Source: a virus. Taken from it: a stretch of DNA of 63,698 nucleotides. The translations under genes and the position numbers were made by a program. The stretch covers positions 1-63,698 of IMG/VR virus record IMGVR_UViG_3300043783_000152; one strand, 5' to 3'. Shown here in pieces: positions 54,641-62,853 of the stretch; within the stretch, counting starts at the first letter, position 1; the number at the start of each line of letters is the position of its first letter. The notes below the pieces were generated by a model. It had not been told where the DNA came from and made no database searches. It was given only the letters and a program-made list of their open reading frames with translations.

Positions 54641-56244
54641 ACTTTTTCTTCGACCAGCCGCGCAATTTGCTCGTCTACGAGACGCCATCTCCTTTGCACG
54701 TCGCGCAGTTGCTGCAGAGTTTGCCGGAGGCCAAGCAGATAAACGGGGCTTACGTTGCCGTGCCGGCGACGTTGAAAAACAGCCAGGTACTGCGTTGGAT
54801 GCAATATCCGGTAGTTCCTGTTATAGGGACGCGTAATTACGATTTTCCGATTGAACCTGGCCGCAAGCCACTAGAACATCAGATTGTGATGTGCAATTTC
54901 CAGCTATTGCACCCGCGCTGTTTCAATCTAAGCGATCCCGGAACCATGAAAACACTACCCGCGCTGTGGGCTGCCGATCATTTGATGTTGCAGAATCCCG
55001 GCTGGCGTACGCTTATTGTGGCGCCGTTGAACGTGATAGAAAGCGTATGGGCAAAGGCCATCTTTGCCATTTTTCTGGGGCGACGCTCTTTTGAGCTGCT
55101 CCACGGGACTGCTGAGAAGCGACGTGCTTTGCTCGCTAAGAAGCCGGATTTTGCTTTGATTAACGTGGATGGCGTTGGGATCGGGGCACACACGCGAAAG
55201 AAGTTCGAGCTAGACGGGTTTTCGAAAGATTTGGCCGAGGACGAGGCAATCAAGATCGTCGTCATGGACGAAGCCGATGCCTACTGCGATGCGCAAACCA
55301 AGCGACATCGGGTCGCGCGACTGGCCATCGGAAGGCGACCGTACACGTGGATGCTTACCGGCACGCCAACTGCCCAAAAACCGACGGATGCCTACGGACT
55401 TGCTAAGTTCCTCAACAACGCCCAAGGAAAGAGTTTCAGGCAGTTCCGCGAAGAGACTATGATTCAGGTTTCCAATTTCAAATGGATCCCGCGCAAAGAT
55501 GGTTACGACACAGCCTTCAGACTTCTTGCGCCAGCTATCCGATACGATATTAGAGATGTCTGGAAAGATGCACCTGAATTTACCGTGCAGCAACGCACAG
55601 TATCTCTCACTGAGGAGCAAAAGAAAAAACTAGCAGAGTTGAAGCGCGATATGCAGGTTACCATGCAGAGTGGTAAAGTCATTGACAGCATAAATGAGGC
55701 GGCAGCACGGCAAAAATTCCTACAAATTTGTCTTGGCATGGTTTACGACGATGGACATCACGCTCATAAAGTTGATGCAGCACCTCGTTACGAGGAAGTC
55801 GAAAGAATTATCAACTCGACCTCAAGAAAGGTATTGATCTTTTCGCCGCTGACGAGTATTATAGATTTTCTAAAAACGACCTTGGGGAAGAAGTGGAAAT
55901 GCGGCGTTATTAACGGTGCGGTCAATGTCAGCGACCGTCCGGTAATCATTCAGGCTTTCGCCGACGATCCGGAGTTCAAGATCATGATCGTAGATGCGCA
56001 GTCTGTCAGCCATGGGATTAATGACTTCGTTGTCGCGGATACGGTAATATGGATAACTGCCGTGGACAAAACGCGCTTCTATATCCAGGGGAACCGTCGC
56101 GCGCATAGACCTGGACAGTCTTGGCCGGTCACGGCTTACCAGTTGGTTGCTACCAAAGCCGAAATCGAGATGTTCCACCGGTTGGAAACCAACACTTCGA
56201 TGCAGGGAGTTCTGCTTGATGCGGTGCGCAGGGGCGAGTTATGA
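54628..56244 (+). CDS. SNF2-family DEAD-box helicase/translocase
   Basis: 538 residues from TTG 54628, which overlaps the VRR-NUC stop. SDPGTMKT (Walker A variant), MDEADAY (DEAD at 214-217), LTGTPTAQKP, ILIFSP-like strand, and RRAHRPGQ (490-497) are ordered as in SNF2 helicases. Together with VRR-NUC it forms the known phage pair. Remodels or unwinds DNA for replication or recombination. Confidence 0.9.
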   Translation: MEALNFFFDQPRNLLVYETPSPLHVAQLLQSLPEAKQINGAYVAVPATLKNSQVLRWMQYPVVPVIGTRNYDFPIEPGRKPLEHQIVMCNFQLLHPRCFNLSDPGTMKTLPALWAADHLMLQNPGWRTLIVAPLNVIESVWAKAIFAIFLGRRSFELLHGTAEKRRALLAKKPDFALINVDGVGIGAHTRKKFELDGFSKDLAEDEAIKIVVMDEADAYCDAQTKRHRVARLAIGRRPYTWMLTGTPTAQKPTDAYGLAKFLNNAQGKSFRQFREETMIQVSNFKWIPRKDGYDTAFRLLAPAIRYDIRDVWKDAPEFTVQQRTVSLTEEQKKKLAELKRDMQVTMQSGKVIDSINEAAARQKFLQICLGMVYDDGHHAHKVDAAPRYEEVERIINSTSRKVLIFSPLTSIIDFLKTTLGKKWKCGVINGAVNVSDRPVIIQAFADDPEFKIMIVDAQSVSHGINDFVVADTVIWITAVDKTRFYIQGNRRAHRPGQSWPVTAYQLVATKAEIEMFHRLETNTSMQGVLLDAVRRGEL

Positions 56245-56702
56245 TTCCCATTAAGCCTACCGCCGAAGAACTGATCGCCGAGCACTTCGATCTCCAGGAC
56301 AAGATCAAGGAGGCGAACAAGCGTGTCGCTGAATTGCTCGCGCCTCACAAGGCGCGCCTGGAGGCGATCGAAGCCGAGCTGCACGCCATGCTCAATGCGC
56401 TCGGAACCGGCGACAAGGCTAATTTGTCGACCGATGCGGGAACGGCTTATCTGTCACATCTATTAAACGTCAGCGTCGACCCCGAGGCGCCGGCCTATAC
56501 CAACGCGTCGGGAGAAAATCAGGTCGGCCGCATGGCTCTGCTTGACTTTGCGCTCGAAAATTGGAATGAAATCGGCGCAGACCTTTTGCTGGTGCAGCCG
56601 CAAAAAGATGCCGTCCGTAAATGGATGGACGAGCACAACGGACAGCCCCCGCCAGGGCTTAAAGTGGGATACTTTACTCGCGTGAATGTCCGCCGGAGCT
56701 AG
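56241..56702 (+). CDS. Conserved phage protein of recombination module
   Basis: 153 residues. A coiled-coil N-terminus (LQDKIKEANKRVAELLAPHK), then SVDPEAPAY, MALLDFALENWNEIGADLLL and APQKDAV-type text (QPQKDAVRKWMDEHNGQPPP, GLKVGYFTRVNVRRS) that recurs in phage replication operons near ssDNA-binding genes. Start overlaps the helicase stop (ATGA). Biochemistry unknown. Confidence 0.75.
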   Translation: MIPIKPTAEELIAEHFDLQDKIKEANKRVAELLAPHKARLEAIEAELHAMLNALGTGDKANLSTDAGTAYLSHLLNVSVDPEAPAYTNASGENQVGRMALLDFALENWNEIGADLLLVQPQKDAVRKWMDEHNGQPPPGLKVGYFTRVNVRRS

Positions 56703-56704
56703 TC

Positions 56705-56815
56705 ATGATCGACCTCTGCGAGACTTTGAAAGCGAAGGATGCGCGCCTCGCGTCGCTCGCACAGACCCATTACGAGGATGCCGCCATGTGGGCGGTCAAG
56801 GCCGCGACGGCCTGA
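56705..56815 (+). CDS. Tiny protein (36 aa)
   Basis: 36 residues (MIDLCETLKAKDARLASLAQ, then THYEDAAMWAVKAATA). A small helical phage protein seen in this neighbourhood. No strong ribosome binding site, 2 bp after the previous stop, so coupling is likely. Followed by AAGGAG for the next gene. Confidence 0.62.
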   Translation: MIDLCETLKAKDARLASLAQTHYEDAAMWAVKAATA

Positions 56816-56828
56816 AGGAGCAACCAAA

Positions 56829-57878
56829 ATGCAATTACCCGATTACCTCCAAAATTCGAACCTGCCGGACTTCACCGATCGCCTGGGTGCCAATCTCGGT
56901 ACCGGGACGCCTCCCTACGTGTCGATTCAAGGCCAGCGCTTCACCTTGATCGACTCGGTCGGCGATACCGAACCCGTGGTGACCGTCGACCCGAAAACGG
57001 GGGTGCCGTATCTCGACTGCGTCATTATCGACGCCGGAGATCACCCCTCCAAGATTTATTTTGGACATGCGTTCGATCCCGGCGCGCAGTCATACAGCCC
57101 GCCCAAATGCTGGTCGGACAATGGCGTGGCCCCGAGCGTCAACTGCAGCGAGCCGCAAGCTGTTTCCTGCGCGGCAGATCCTACCGGCGTCCACGGCTGT
57201 AAGCTAGCGGTGTGGGGCTCGGCGACATCCAAGGTCACCGGGAAAGGCGTCCCCGCATGCGGAAAGTACCAGAAGCTGGCGCTCCTGATTCCCGGCGACG
57301 ATGTCGAATTTCTGCTGCGGGTGCCGCCCAATTCTCTGGAAAATTTGCGGGCTTACAACAACAAGTTCAAGGGGCACGCGTTCACGGTGCGAGACGTCGT
57401 CACGCGTATCTCATTCGAAGCAGGCGGCATCGGCACGCTTACGTTCTCCGGGCTGGGCTTCATTGACGAAGCGACCGCCAAGCAGCGCAACGAGGTGCTG
57501 ATCGCCAAGAAGACGGACGCCCTGGTCGGCCGGGGCGACAAGCCGCGCGTTTTGGCGATTGCTGTGCAGTCCACGGGAGACCAATCCCCTTTGGCGCTGG
57601 GCGCCCCCCCTGCTCATATTGCGTCGTCACCCGCGTCTGTACCTGTGGAGACAGCTAGCCCTTTAGCTGCGCTGCGACTACCGCCTGCCCCGGCCTCCAC
57701 CGGGCGCCGCCGCGGACGTCCGCCCAAGGAAGCCGCGCCGGCCGCTGAAACCGCTCCAGTCGCCCCGTTCAGGCAGCCCGCCGAAGGCGGACAAGCGCCT
57801 AATGGCCAGTTCGGCATGGCGCCCGCGGTTGCCCCAAATCAGCAGTTGGAGGCTGCAATCAAATCGGTGTTTGGTTGA
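56829..57878 (+). CDS. Conserved phage protein, candidate ssDNA-binding protein
   Basis: 349 residues; ATG 56829 with AAGGAG 8 bp upstream. Beta-rich N-terminal two thirds (YVSIQGQRFTLIDSVGDTEP, DVEFLLRVPPNSLENLRAYN, VRDVVTRISFEAGGIGTLTF), with a few Cys, then a basic, Pro/Ala-rich tail (TGRRRGRPPKEAAPAAE) ending in QQLEAAIKSVFG. A beta-fold plus disordered tail and an acidic/aromatic end are typical of phage ssDNA-binding proteins, though no family could be fixed. Confidence 0.62.
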   Translation: MQLPDYLQNSNLPDFTDRLGANLGTGTPPYVSIQGQRFTLIDSVGDTEPVVTVDPKTGVPYLDCVIIDAGDHPSKIYFGHAFDPGAQSYSPPKCWSDNGVAPSVNCSEPQAVSCAADPTGVHGCKLAVWGSATSKVTGKGVPACGKYQKLALLIPGDDVEFLLRVPPNSLENLRAYNNKFKGHAFTVRDVVTRISFEAGGIGTLTFSGLGFIDEATAKQRNEVLIAKKTDALVGRGDKPRVLAIAVQSTGDQSPLALGAPPAHIASSPASVPVETASPLAALRLPPAPASTGRRRGRPPKEAAPAAETAPVAPFRQPAEGGQAPNGQFGMAPAVAPNQQLEAAIKSVFG

Positions 57879-57963
57879 GGACCTCGCAGATAGCGGGCTG
57901 CGGAAGCAAGGCCCACCGCTGATACCGGTGAGCCTCTCGCCGCCAGGGAACGCAAGGAGAGGG

Positions 57964-58305
57964 ATGATGGTCAACTATCACACGGATCATAAGGATGACG
58001 AGATCGAATGCCTCCGCGCCGAACTCGCCGATATGCGCGAGACCGCTGAGAATTGGGAAATAAAGGCAAAGCAGACCGACATCAAGCTTGCCGCATGGCA
58101 GCACGCCCGGCAGGACGTGGAGAGGATGCAGGAGGCGATCTTGAGCATGATCCCGTCCTTGGATCGGCTGATTACCGATTACCAGTGCGTGCCCGACGCA
58201 TCAGACGGTGACGGGCAGAGCGTGTTCGATGACGCCCGCACGGCCCTCGCGAAAGCCCGCGCCGCCCTCCAGGGCGCTACCGGCACGCCAAAACCTGAAA
58301 AGTGA
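57964..58305 (+). CDS. Hypothetical coiled-coil protein
   Basis: 113 residues from ATG 57964 (a second Met follows) with AAGGAGA upstream. EIECLRAELADMRETAENWE, IKAKQTDIKLAAWQHARQDV is a long coiled coil; the rest is acidic and helical. End of the replication operon; it converges with the minus-strand lysis genes and overlaps one by 29 bp. Not recognised. Confidence 0.68.
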   Translation: MMVNYHTDHKDDEIECLRAELADMRETAENWEIKAKQTDIKLAAWQHARQDVERMQEAILSMIPSLDRLITDYQCVPDASDGDGQSVFDDARTALAKARAALQGATGTPKPEK

Positions 58306-58417
58306 GGAACGCGGTTGCGAGGCCAAGCCCGAGGCACATCGAGAACACGGCTACCCTTTGGCGCCATGTCAGCGCCCAATAAGGTTGCGGGCGTCCTTGA
58401 TGAACGATGCGAGCCAT
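58277..58417 (-). CDS. Small membrane protein overlapping two genes (46 aa)
   Basis: 46 residues from ATG 58417 with GGAG 10 bp upstream. MARIVHQGRPQPYWALTWRQ, then a hydrophobic VAVFSMCLGLGLATAFLTFQ and LACR. One transmembrane segment. Overlaps the 3' end of the 103-residue gene upstream and 29 bp of the convergent coiled-coil gene. A nested small membrane gene is typical of spanin outer subunits or holins, but it lacks a lipobox. Moderate to low confidence. Confidence 0.5.
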   Translation of the reverse strand: MARIVHQGRPQPYWALTWRQRVAVFSMCLGLGLATAFLTFQVLACR

Positions 58418-58680
58418 CCTAGAAACACTCCAGCGGCCACTACCAGGGCAAAGGCAGTCGTCCCGCGGACGATCAAATTGTCGAACGCCTTCTCCAGCGC
58501 GTCCTGGCGCTGCCTGAGCTTTTCATTTTCGTCTTCCGTTTTGTGCACCTTTTTGATCAGGTGCTCCATGTCGCGAGTGATCAGGGCCAGTTGGGTCTCT
58601 GGCGTGTGTCCTGCGACGAGGTAAGCGCCTCGCCTTGCTTGTTCTTCTACCTCGCGCCGGTCGTCACTGGTGTGAGCCAC
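58369..58680 (-). CDS. Coiled-coil plus TM protein, spanin- or holin-like
   Basis: 103 residues from GTG 58680. A helical coiled coil (ITRDMEHLIKKVHKTEDENE, KLRQRQDALEKAFDNLIVRG) then a C-terminal hydrophobic segment (TAFALVVAAGVFLGWLASFI) and a short basic end. Topology suggests a C-terminally anchored lysis factor. The ribosome binding site is weak. Confidence 0.65.
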   Translation of the reverse strand: MAHTSDDRREVEEQARRGAYLVAGHTPETQLALITRDMEHLIKKVHKTEDENEKLRQRQDALEKAFDNLIVRGTTAFALVVAAGVFLGWLASFIKDARNLIGR

Positions 58681-58722
58681 TTTACATTTCGCGTTTTATT
58701 TCCGGCCGTTTGGATTGCGGCA

Positions 58723-58962
58723 CTATTGGACCTTGAGTGTCTGCTCCGGCACCGTAATGGTTTGCTCGGGAATGTTCTTGGCCTTCTCTTCGTTCACGCC
58801 AGCCGCGTGCGCGGACTCTTTGGTCGCCAATAAAAGTTGATCCATTCGGCTGTTGATGGAAAGGTGAACTTCCTGAATTTTACGGCTGTTTCGGAATCCC
58901 ATGAATACGCCGCCGAGAGCAGCGACAGCGGTGATAAGGCTAGCTATATCGGCGAAGGTCAT
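58723..58962 (-). CDS. Small membrane protein, coiled coil (79 aa)
   Basis: 79 residues from ATG 58962. Hydrophobic MTFADIASLITAVAALGGVF at the N-terminus, then a helix ending with VPEQTLKVQ. Similar outline to phage holin-associated or Rz-like proteins. Overlap with a longer in-frame reading upstream is rejected because that part is Cys/Ser rich and lacks a start signal. Confidence 0.65.
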   Translation of the reverse strand: MTFADIASLITAVAALGGVFMGFRNSRKIQEVHLSINSRMDQLLLATKESAHAAGVNEEKAKNIPEQTITVPEQTLKVQ

Positions 58963-58972
58963 CCGTCGCCGC

Positions 58973-59137
58973 TCAGTGCACCACGAAACCAAAGTCGTGC
59001 CAACCGAGGAGGAACAGCAGGACGAATAACAGCAGACTCCCGCCCCAGGCGTACGTCGCACCAGGTCCCCAGGTAGTCCAACCCCAGAAGATAACCCACA
59101 GGATCATGAGCATCCAGAAAACCATTCCGATCGGCAT
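58973..59137 (-). CDS. Small double-TM protein, holin candidate (54 aa)
   Basis: 54 residues from ATG 59137 with AAGGAG 7 bp upstream. Two hydrophobic stretches (VFWMLMILWVIFWGW and AWGGSLLLFVLLFLLGW) with few charges and a short turn between. Size and topology fit small holins. Lies in the lysis module. Confidence 0.7.
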   Translation of the reverse strand: MPIGMVFWMLMILWVIFWGWTTWGPGATYAWGGSLLLFVLLFLLGWHDFGFVVH

Positions 59138-59138
59138 T

Positions 59139-59300
59139 TTAGCTCCTTTCAGGCGTTGGGTGCGCGCGTTTCTTGCGCGCCGGTGTGCGCTTCGACCGCT
59201 TCGCATTGTTGTACGCGAGCCGGCACGTCCCACTGCAGAACCTGGCCGTCGACATCACACGCCGGACAACTTCCGCGCCGCAGTGGGGACACTTCTTCAT
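59139..59300 (-). CDS. Small zinc-finger protein (53 aa)
   Basis: 53 residues from ATG 59300 to TAA 59139-59141. CPHCGAEVVRR and FCSGTCRLAYNN give a C-x2-C-x(n)-C-x3-C zinc site; the C-terminus is very basic (AKRSKRTPARKKRAHPTPER). The stop lies only 1 bp from the next start. May bind nucleic acid. Confidence 0.7.
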   Translation of the reverse strand: MKKCPHCGAEVVRRVMSTARFCSGTCRLAYNNAKRSKRTPARKKRAHPTPERS

Positions 59301-59307
59301 TAGGCGA

Positions 59308-59751
59308 CTACTGGGCAAATACCGCTGTCAAGTCGGCGATGGGTGATGGAGGCGACAGCGTCGACGCGACCGTGAGGCTGGCGACATTGCTTGGTCCGGA
59401 TACGTTTCCTTGAGTGTCGGTCACGGTTGCCGTGTAGTTGTGAAATCCGACGGTGAACGTGCCGCTCAGGATGAAGCTGGTCGCAGCTCCGGGGATCGTG
59501 GCAACCTTTTCACTCGCCGGGTCGGCGGTCGAGACGTCAAAGATATCGACGTGATCGATGTCGGTCGTGGCCAACGGCGATCCATCCACGCGAGTCGTCG
59601 GAAGAGTCCAATTAAGGGTTACGGTAGACATGGTGTTGCTCCTTTTGAAGGCCGCCGTGAGGTTCTTTATAGCACTTGGAGAGTGCCTGCGTCGGAGGAG
59701 GGCGATCAGCTCCTCGATCAGTTCAATCAGTTCTTGGACGGTCAAGGTCAT
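59308..59751 (-). CDS. FN3/Ig-like domain protein with possible second start
   Basis: 147 residues from ATG 59751, one base after the sedolisin stop. Residues 1-40 are helical (MTLTVQELIELIEELIALLR). Residues 41-147 form an Ig/FN3-like beta domain: VTLNWTLPTTRVDGSPLATT, GFHNYTATVTDTQGNVSGPS. An AAGGAG site 7 bp before an internal ATG at 59631 could make the beta domain alone. Such domains sit on virion or secreted proteins and bind surfaces. Confidence 0.7.
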   Translation of the reverse strand: MTLTVQELIELIEELIALLRRRHSPSAIKNLTAAFKRSNTMSTVTLNWTLPTTRVDGSPLATTDIDHVDIFDVSTADPASEKVATIPGAATSFILSGTFTVGFHNYTATVTDTQGNVSGPSNVASLTVASTLSPPSPIADLTAVFAQ

Positions 59752-59752
59752 C

Positions 59753-61135
59753 CTACCTACGTCCGCCGCCGCGCGGATCGTTGCCGCCGGGTCTTCCCGG
59801 CTGCGGACGAGGTTGCGGACCGCCTTGTGGCGGCTCTGGGCGTGGTTCAGGCCGCTGCGGAAGATCCGGCGGCCGCGGCGGCGCAGGACGCGCTTGTGCG
59901 CTGCCAGCTACCCAGGCCGCTACCGCCGCCTCGTAGGCCGCCAGCGCAGTGCCGAGCGCTGCGTATGCCGCGTCGACAGCGGCATGGCTAGGAGGTACGC
60001 CTGGAGCAGGAGGCGGTGTGGTTACCGGCGGCGGTGTCGTCCCCGGCGGATTCGTAGCGATTCCGGACAGCATCGTCGCGACGGCCGATCCGATCGGGGA
60101 GCCCATGCCCGTACACGGGTCCGGTCCAGGTCCGGCATTGTAAGAACCGTTTCCGCCCGAAGTGATATCCGTGAAAGCGCTCGGCGCGAGGTAGAACTTG
60201 GGCGCGATCGAGCCCAGTCTCACCCCGCAAGCGGCGACCAGGCCGGCCCACAGCGGCGCCGCAGCACTCGTGCCGCCGACAACCGTAGCTGACCCCTGGC
60301 AGAATATCTCGATACCAGTGTTTGGGTCGGCGCAGCTCGCGACATCCGGAACCATGCGGCCGAGGCCGGACGGCGCGGCGGGAACTCCCTTTTGCCATGA
60401 TTGGATCGGGAAGACTTTGCTGAATCCGCCTCCGGTCCCCTCGCCGTCATTGTTGCCCGGATTGTTGTTCCAGACGATTTCACTGCCCACTGTCAGTGTC
60501 GTCCCGCCACAGCCGACCACGCTTGGGCAGCTCGCCGGACAATCCACAGCCGCCTTGCGCGCACCGTCGTCACTGTCGTTGTCGCCGGATGCTGCAAAGG
60601 GGACCGTCCCAGCCGCCACCGCGGCGAGCGCAGCCGCCTGCATGTCGAGGCACGACCCGGCGCCGGAACCCGAGTTCCAGTCCGCCTCGTTGGCGCCCCA
60701 TGACATCGAGAATACAGAGCAGCCGTCTTTCGTCGCTGCACGCAGGGCAGTTGCGATGTCTTGCGCCCAGTAGACGCGAATGGCGGCAGTTCGTCCCGTA
60801 GCGACATAATACGCTGCGGCGGCCACTTGAATGTCCAAGGCGACTTCGAAATCGTCGTCGCTGCCGGGCGTATTGGTCGTCCCGTCAACCGAGATGTCGG
60901 TGATGCTTGGAACCGGCTGTCCGATCGAGGCGAAGAACGACGTCATGTCCGACGCCGTCCAGCCGCCGCCCATCTCCAGGATGCCAATTACGCCCCCGCC
61001 TGCTTGATTGGTCGGGAACCTGTACCGCGCGGCAAGAGCCGGCATGGTCCACGGCGCCTCCGTGGCATGCGCACCGTCGCCCGGGTGCTTTATGTAGGCG
61101 TGAATGGCTGGAACTGTTCTTGCTGGTGCTGTCAT
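59753..61135 (-). CDS. Sedolisin (S53) serine peptidase without prodomain
   Basis: 460 residues. The sedolisin set is complete: Glu97 and Asp101 in DFEVALDIQ, Asp185 in ASGDND, and Ser290 in GGTSAAAPLW, with SFSMSWG-type and calcium-site text (SGGNGSYNAGPGPDPCTGMG). Residues 1-40 are short; no prodomain or signal peptide. The last 110 residues are Pro/Ala/Gln rich and disordered. S53 peptidases are rare in phages; the target could be a virion protein, host surface protein or cell-wall link. Lies between the FN3 gene and the endolysin. Confidence 0.88.
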   Translation of the reverse strand: MTAPARTVPAIHAYIKHPGDGAHATEAPWTMPALAARYRFPTNQAGGGVIGILEMGGGWTASDMTSFFASIGQPVPSITDISVDGTTNTPGSDDDFEVALDIQVAAAAYYVATGRTAAIRVYWAQDIATALRAATKDGCSVFSMSWGANEADWNSGSGAGSCLDMQAAALAAVAAGTVPFAASGDNDSDDGARKAAVDCPASCPSVVGCGGTTLTVGSEIVWNNNPGNNDGEGTGGGFSKVFPIQSWQKGVPAAPSGLGRMVPDVASCADPNTGIEIFCQGSATVVGGTSAAAPLWAGLVAACGVRLGSIAPKFYLAPSAFTDITSGGNGSYNAGPGPDPCTGMGSPIGSAVATMLSGIATNPPGTTPPPVTTPPPAPGVPPSHAAVDAAYAALGTALAAYEAAVAAWVAGSAQARPAPPRPPDLPQRPEPRPEPPQGGPQPRPQPGRPGGNDPRGGGRR

Positions 61136-61145
61136 GGTTTTGGCC

Positions 61146-62414
61146 TCATACTTTTAGCATTTGAAAATGCATCGCGTCGATGTAGGCGGGCGACCAGTCG
61201 CCGCCCCAGGTCCAGCCTTCGCCCTTGAACGCCTGGACGATGAGGCTGTCCTCCTTGAACTTGGTTTTGCTGAGCGGCGCGTGTTGCGGATTGGCCGCCG
61301 CGTTGAAGTCTAGCGCGGCTCCATAAGCGTGTTGTGACGGCGTACCGGTTCCGGCGATATCCCGGTCGTTGAACGAGCCGTCGAATATATCGTAGCCGAA
61401 CGCGGCGACCTGTGCTTGGTTCTTGCCGCACTGCTCCCAGATGTAGTTTAGGATTCTAGTCAGGCTTGTAGCGCACTTCGTGTGGATCGTGATCGTCTGC
61501 GTGTGCGTACCCTCGACGGTAAGCAGCCACGGGCACGTCACCTTTACGAGTCCGGTCCCCGGCGCCCCGAAGAACGATGCCGCCTGTGACTGCGGCGGCC
61601 AGGTGTTGTGCTGCAGAACCGTCCCGCCGGCTACCGGCGCTGGCGCCGATGGCTGCGACACCGGCACTGCTGGTGCCGGGTTGCCCTTGTCGAGTACCGA
61701 TACGAAATCCCACGACGTAATGTCCTTGATGGCGTCGAGATTGCCGGTCTTGCCGAGCGCCTTCCATGCTCCGGGCGTGATGTCGAGTCCGGCGAGATTT
61801 GTATGACGGCCAGTCGTGTCGGTTCCGCTCTCGGCCTGGGGACGGGCACCGTGATCCCAATAGGGGTCGTGGGTGTTCCACGGCCCGACATCGACGATGG
61901 GGCAGTCGACGGTCTTGCCGCGGAAGAAGACGCGGATGACCGGGGGAGTTCCGGGGAAGTGGTAGGGGAGGGCTGCGCCGGGGTTGTCGCTTTCGATGTA
62001 CTTGCTGGGGTAGTGCTCTGGATAGTAGGCGGACTCTTTTGAGACTTCGCTGTCTCCGACCCCTGCGAAGCTGGATGTGGTGATGTTGGTAAATCGAGGA
62101 AGGCCGGCAGCGAGGGATGGGATTGGTGCTGGCGGGACAACCACGGGGGGCGGGAGTGGTGGGGCGGGGAGAACAACGACTGGAGGTATGACGGCGGGTG
62201 GGGCCGCGGGAGCGGGACCGACGGGCGGTTGAACAGCGACAGGACCAGGAGAGACTGGAACAGGCCCAGCGGGAGGGATAGCAACAGGAGGGCTGACGGG
62301 TTGCGCACGGCTGCTCCTCGCCAACAGGCTGATCAGATATCCCACGAACAGCTTGTCCGCGCCCATGCTCACGAGAAGGGCGAGAAGCATGATTTGCGTG
62401 GGATCGAGGTTCAT
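61146..62414 (-). CDS. Endolysin with N-terminal anchor, barwin-like and M15 peptidase domains
   Basis: 422 residues. Hydrophobic residues 5-32 form a signal anchor; 38-105 are a Pro-rich linker. Residues about 105-245 (PIVDVGPWNTHDPYW, then TNLAGLDITPGAWKALGKTG) look like a double-psi beta-barrel of the RlpA/barwin type. Residues about 295-422 are an M15 Zn peptidase with SQHAYGAALD and DAMHF, ligands His362, Asp369 and His416. The pair would cut glycan and peptide parts of the wall. The two active modules in one chain are uncommon. Confidence 0.85.
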   Translation of the reverse strand: MNLDPTQIMLLALLVSMGADKLFVGYLISLLARSSRAQPVSPPVAIPPAGPVPVSPGPVAVQPPVGPAPAAPPAVIPPVVVLPAPPLPPPVVVPPAPIPSLAAGLPRFTNITTSSFAGVGDSEVSKESAYYPEHYPSKYIESDNPGAALPYHFPGTPPVIRVFFRGKTVDCPIVDVGPWNTHDPYWDHGARPQAESGTDTTGRHTNLAGLDITPGAWKALGKTGNLDAIKDITSWDFVSVLDKGNPAPAVPVSQPSAPAPVAGGTVLQHNTWPPQSQAASFFGAPGTGLVKVTCPWLLTVEGTHTQTITIHTKCATSLTRILNYIWEQCGKNQAQVAAFGYDIFDGSFNDRDIAGTGTPSQHAYGAALDFNAAANPQHAPLSKTKFKEDSLIVQAFKGEGWTWGGDWSPAYIDAMHFQMLKV

Positions 62415-62605
62415 CGGAGTCTCCCGCCGAGAAGCGCGGCCGCCACAACAGACATACCGTGACCCATCGTTAAGGCATCTTGGAACGCAAGCTTCTGCCG
62501 ACGTTCCGCCCTCTCGGCATCAAGGCGATCTCTCCATGAAACCACCTTCGGAGGCTTGCGCCGCCAGTGTCGTTTCGTTTTCTTGAGGTGAAGCCACTTC
62601 TTCAT
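62411..62605 (-). CDS. Small basic protein (64 aa)
   Basis: 64 residues. Very basic start MKKWLHLKKTKRHWRRKPPK, then SWRDRLDAERAERRQKLAFQ, and a hydrophobic GHGMSVVAAALLGGRLR end. Overlaps the endolysin start by 4 bp. May be a lysis accessory or cationic DNA-binding protein. Confidence 0.6.
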   Translation of the reverse strand: MKKWLHLKKTKRHWRRKPPKVVSWRDRLDAERAERRQKLAFQDALTMGHGMSVVAAALLGGRLR

Positions 62606-62850
62606 GAAGTGAACTTCGGCGACGAAGAGATCGGAAGCCCGGCGACGTTCACGTTCCCAGCCTTTACGTTGGCCAGGAGCTGCCCAAGCTGCACCCCGAG
62701 ATCAGGCAGCGCGACCGGAGTCGGACCGGCTTGCAGTGCGGCCTCGACGTCCTTGATGAACGCCTGTACGGTTGGCGCGTCCTGCTGAATCATGTTGATC
62801 AGCGCAGGAAGGTATTTCGTGGCGACGAGAAGCAGAGCTGTCCAGTTCAT
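62602..62850 (-). CDS. Small hypothetical protein of the lysis module
   Basis: 82 residues from ATG 62850 with AAAGGCGG upstream. Hydrophobic WTALLLVATKYLPALINMIQ at the N-terminus, then helical DAPTVQAFIKDVEAALQAG and a disordered end. A single N-terminal hydrophobic segment suggests a membrane-anchored accessory of lysis. Confidence 0.65.
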   Translation of the reverse strand: MNWTALLLVATKYLPALINMIQQDAPTVQAFIKDVEAALQAGPTPVALPDLGVQLGQLLANVKAGNVNVAGLPISSSPKFTS

Positions 62851-62853
62851 TTT

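Noticed and set aside
58179-58379. 66-codon minus-strand frame overlapping the nested membrane gene
   Set aside because: Pro/Arg/Ala-rich text typical of a shadow frame, with no ribosome binding site; the alternative frame has a membrane segment and a GGAG site.
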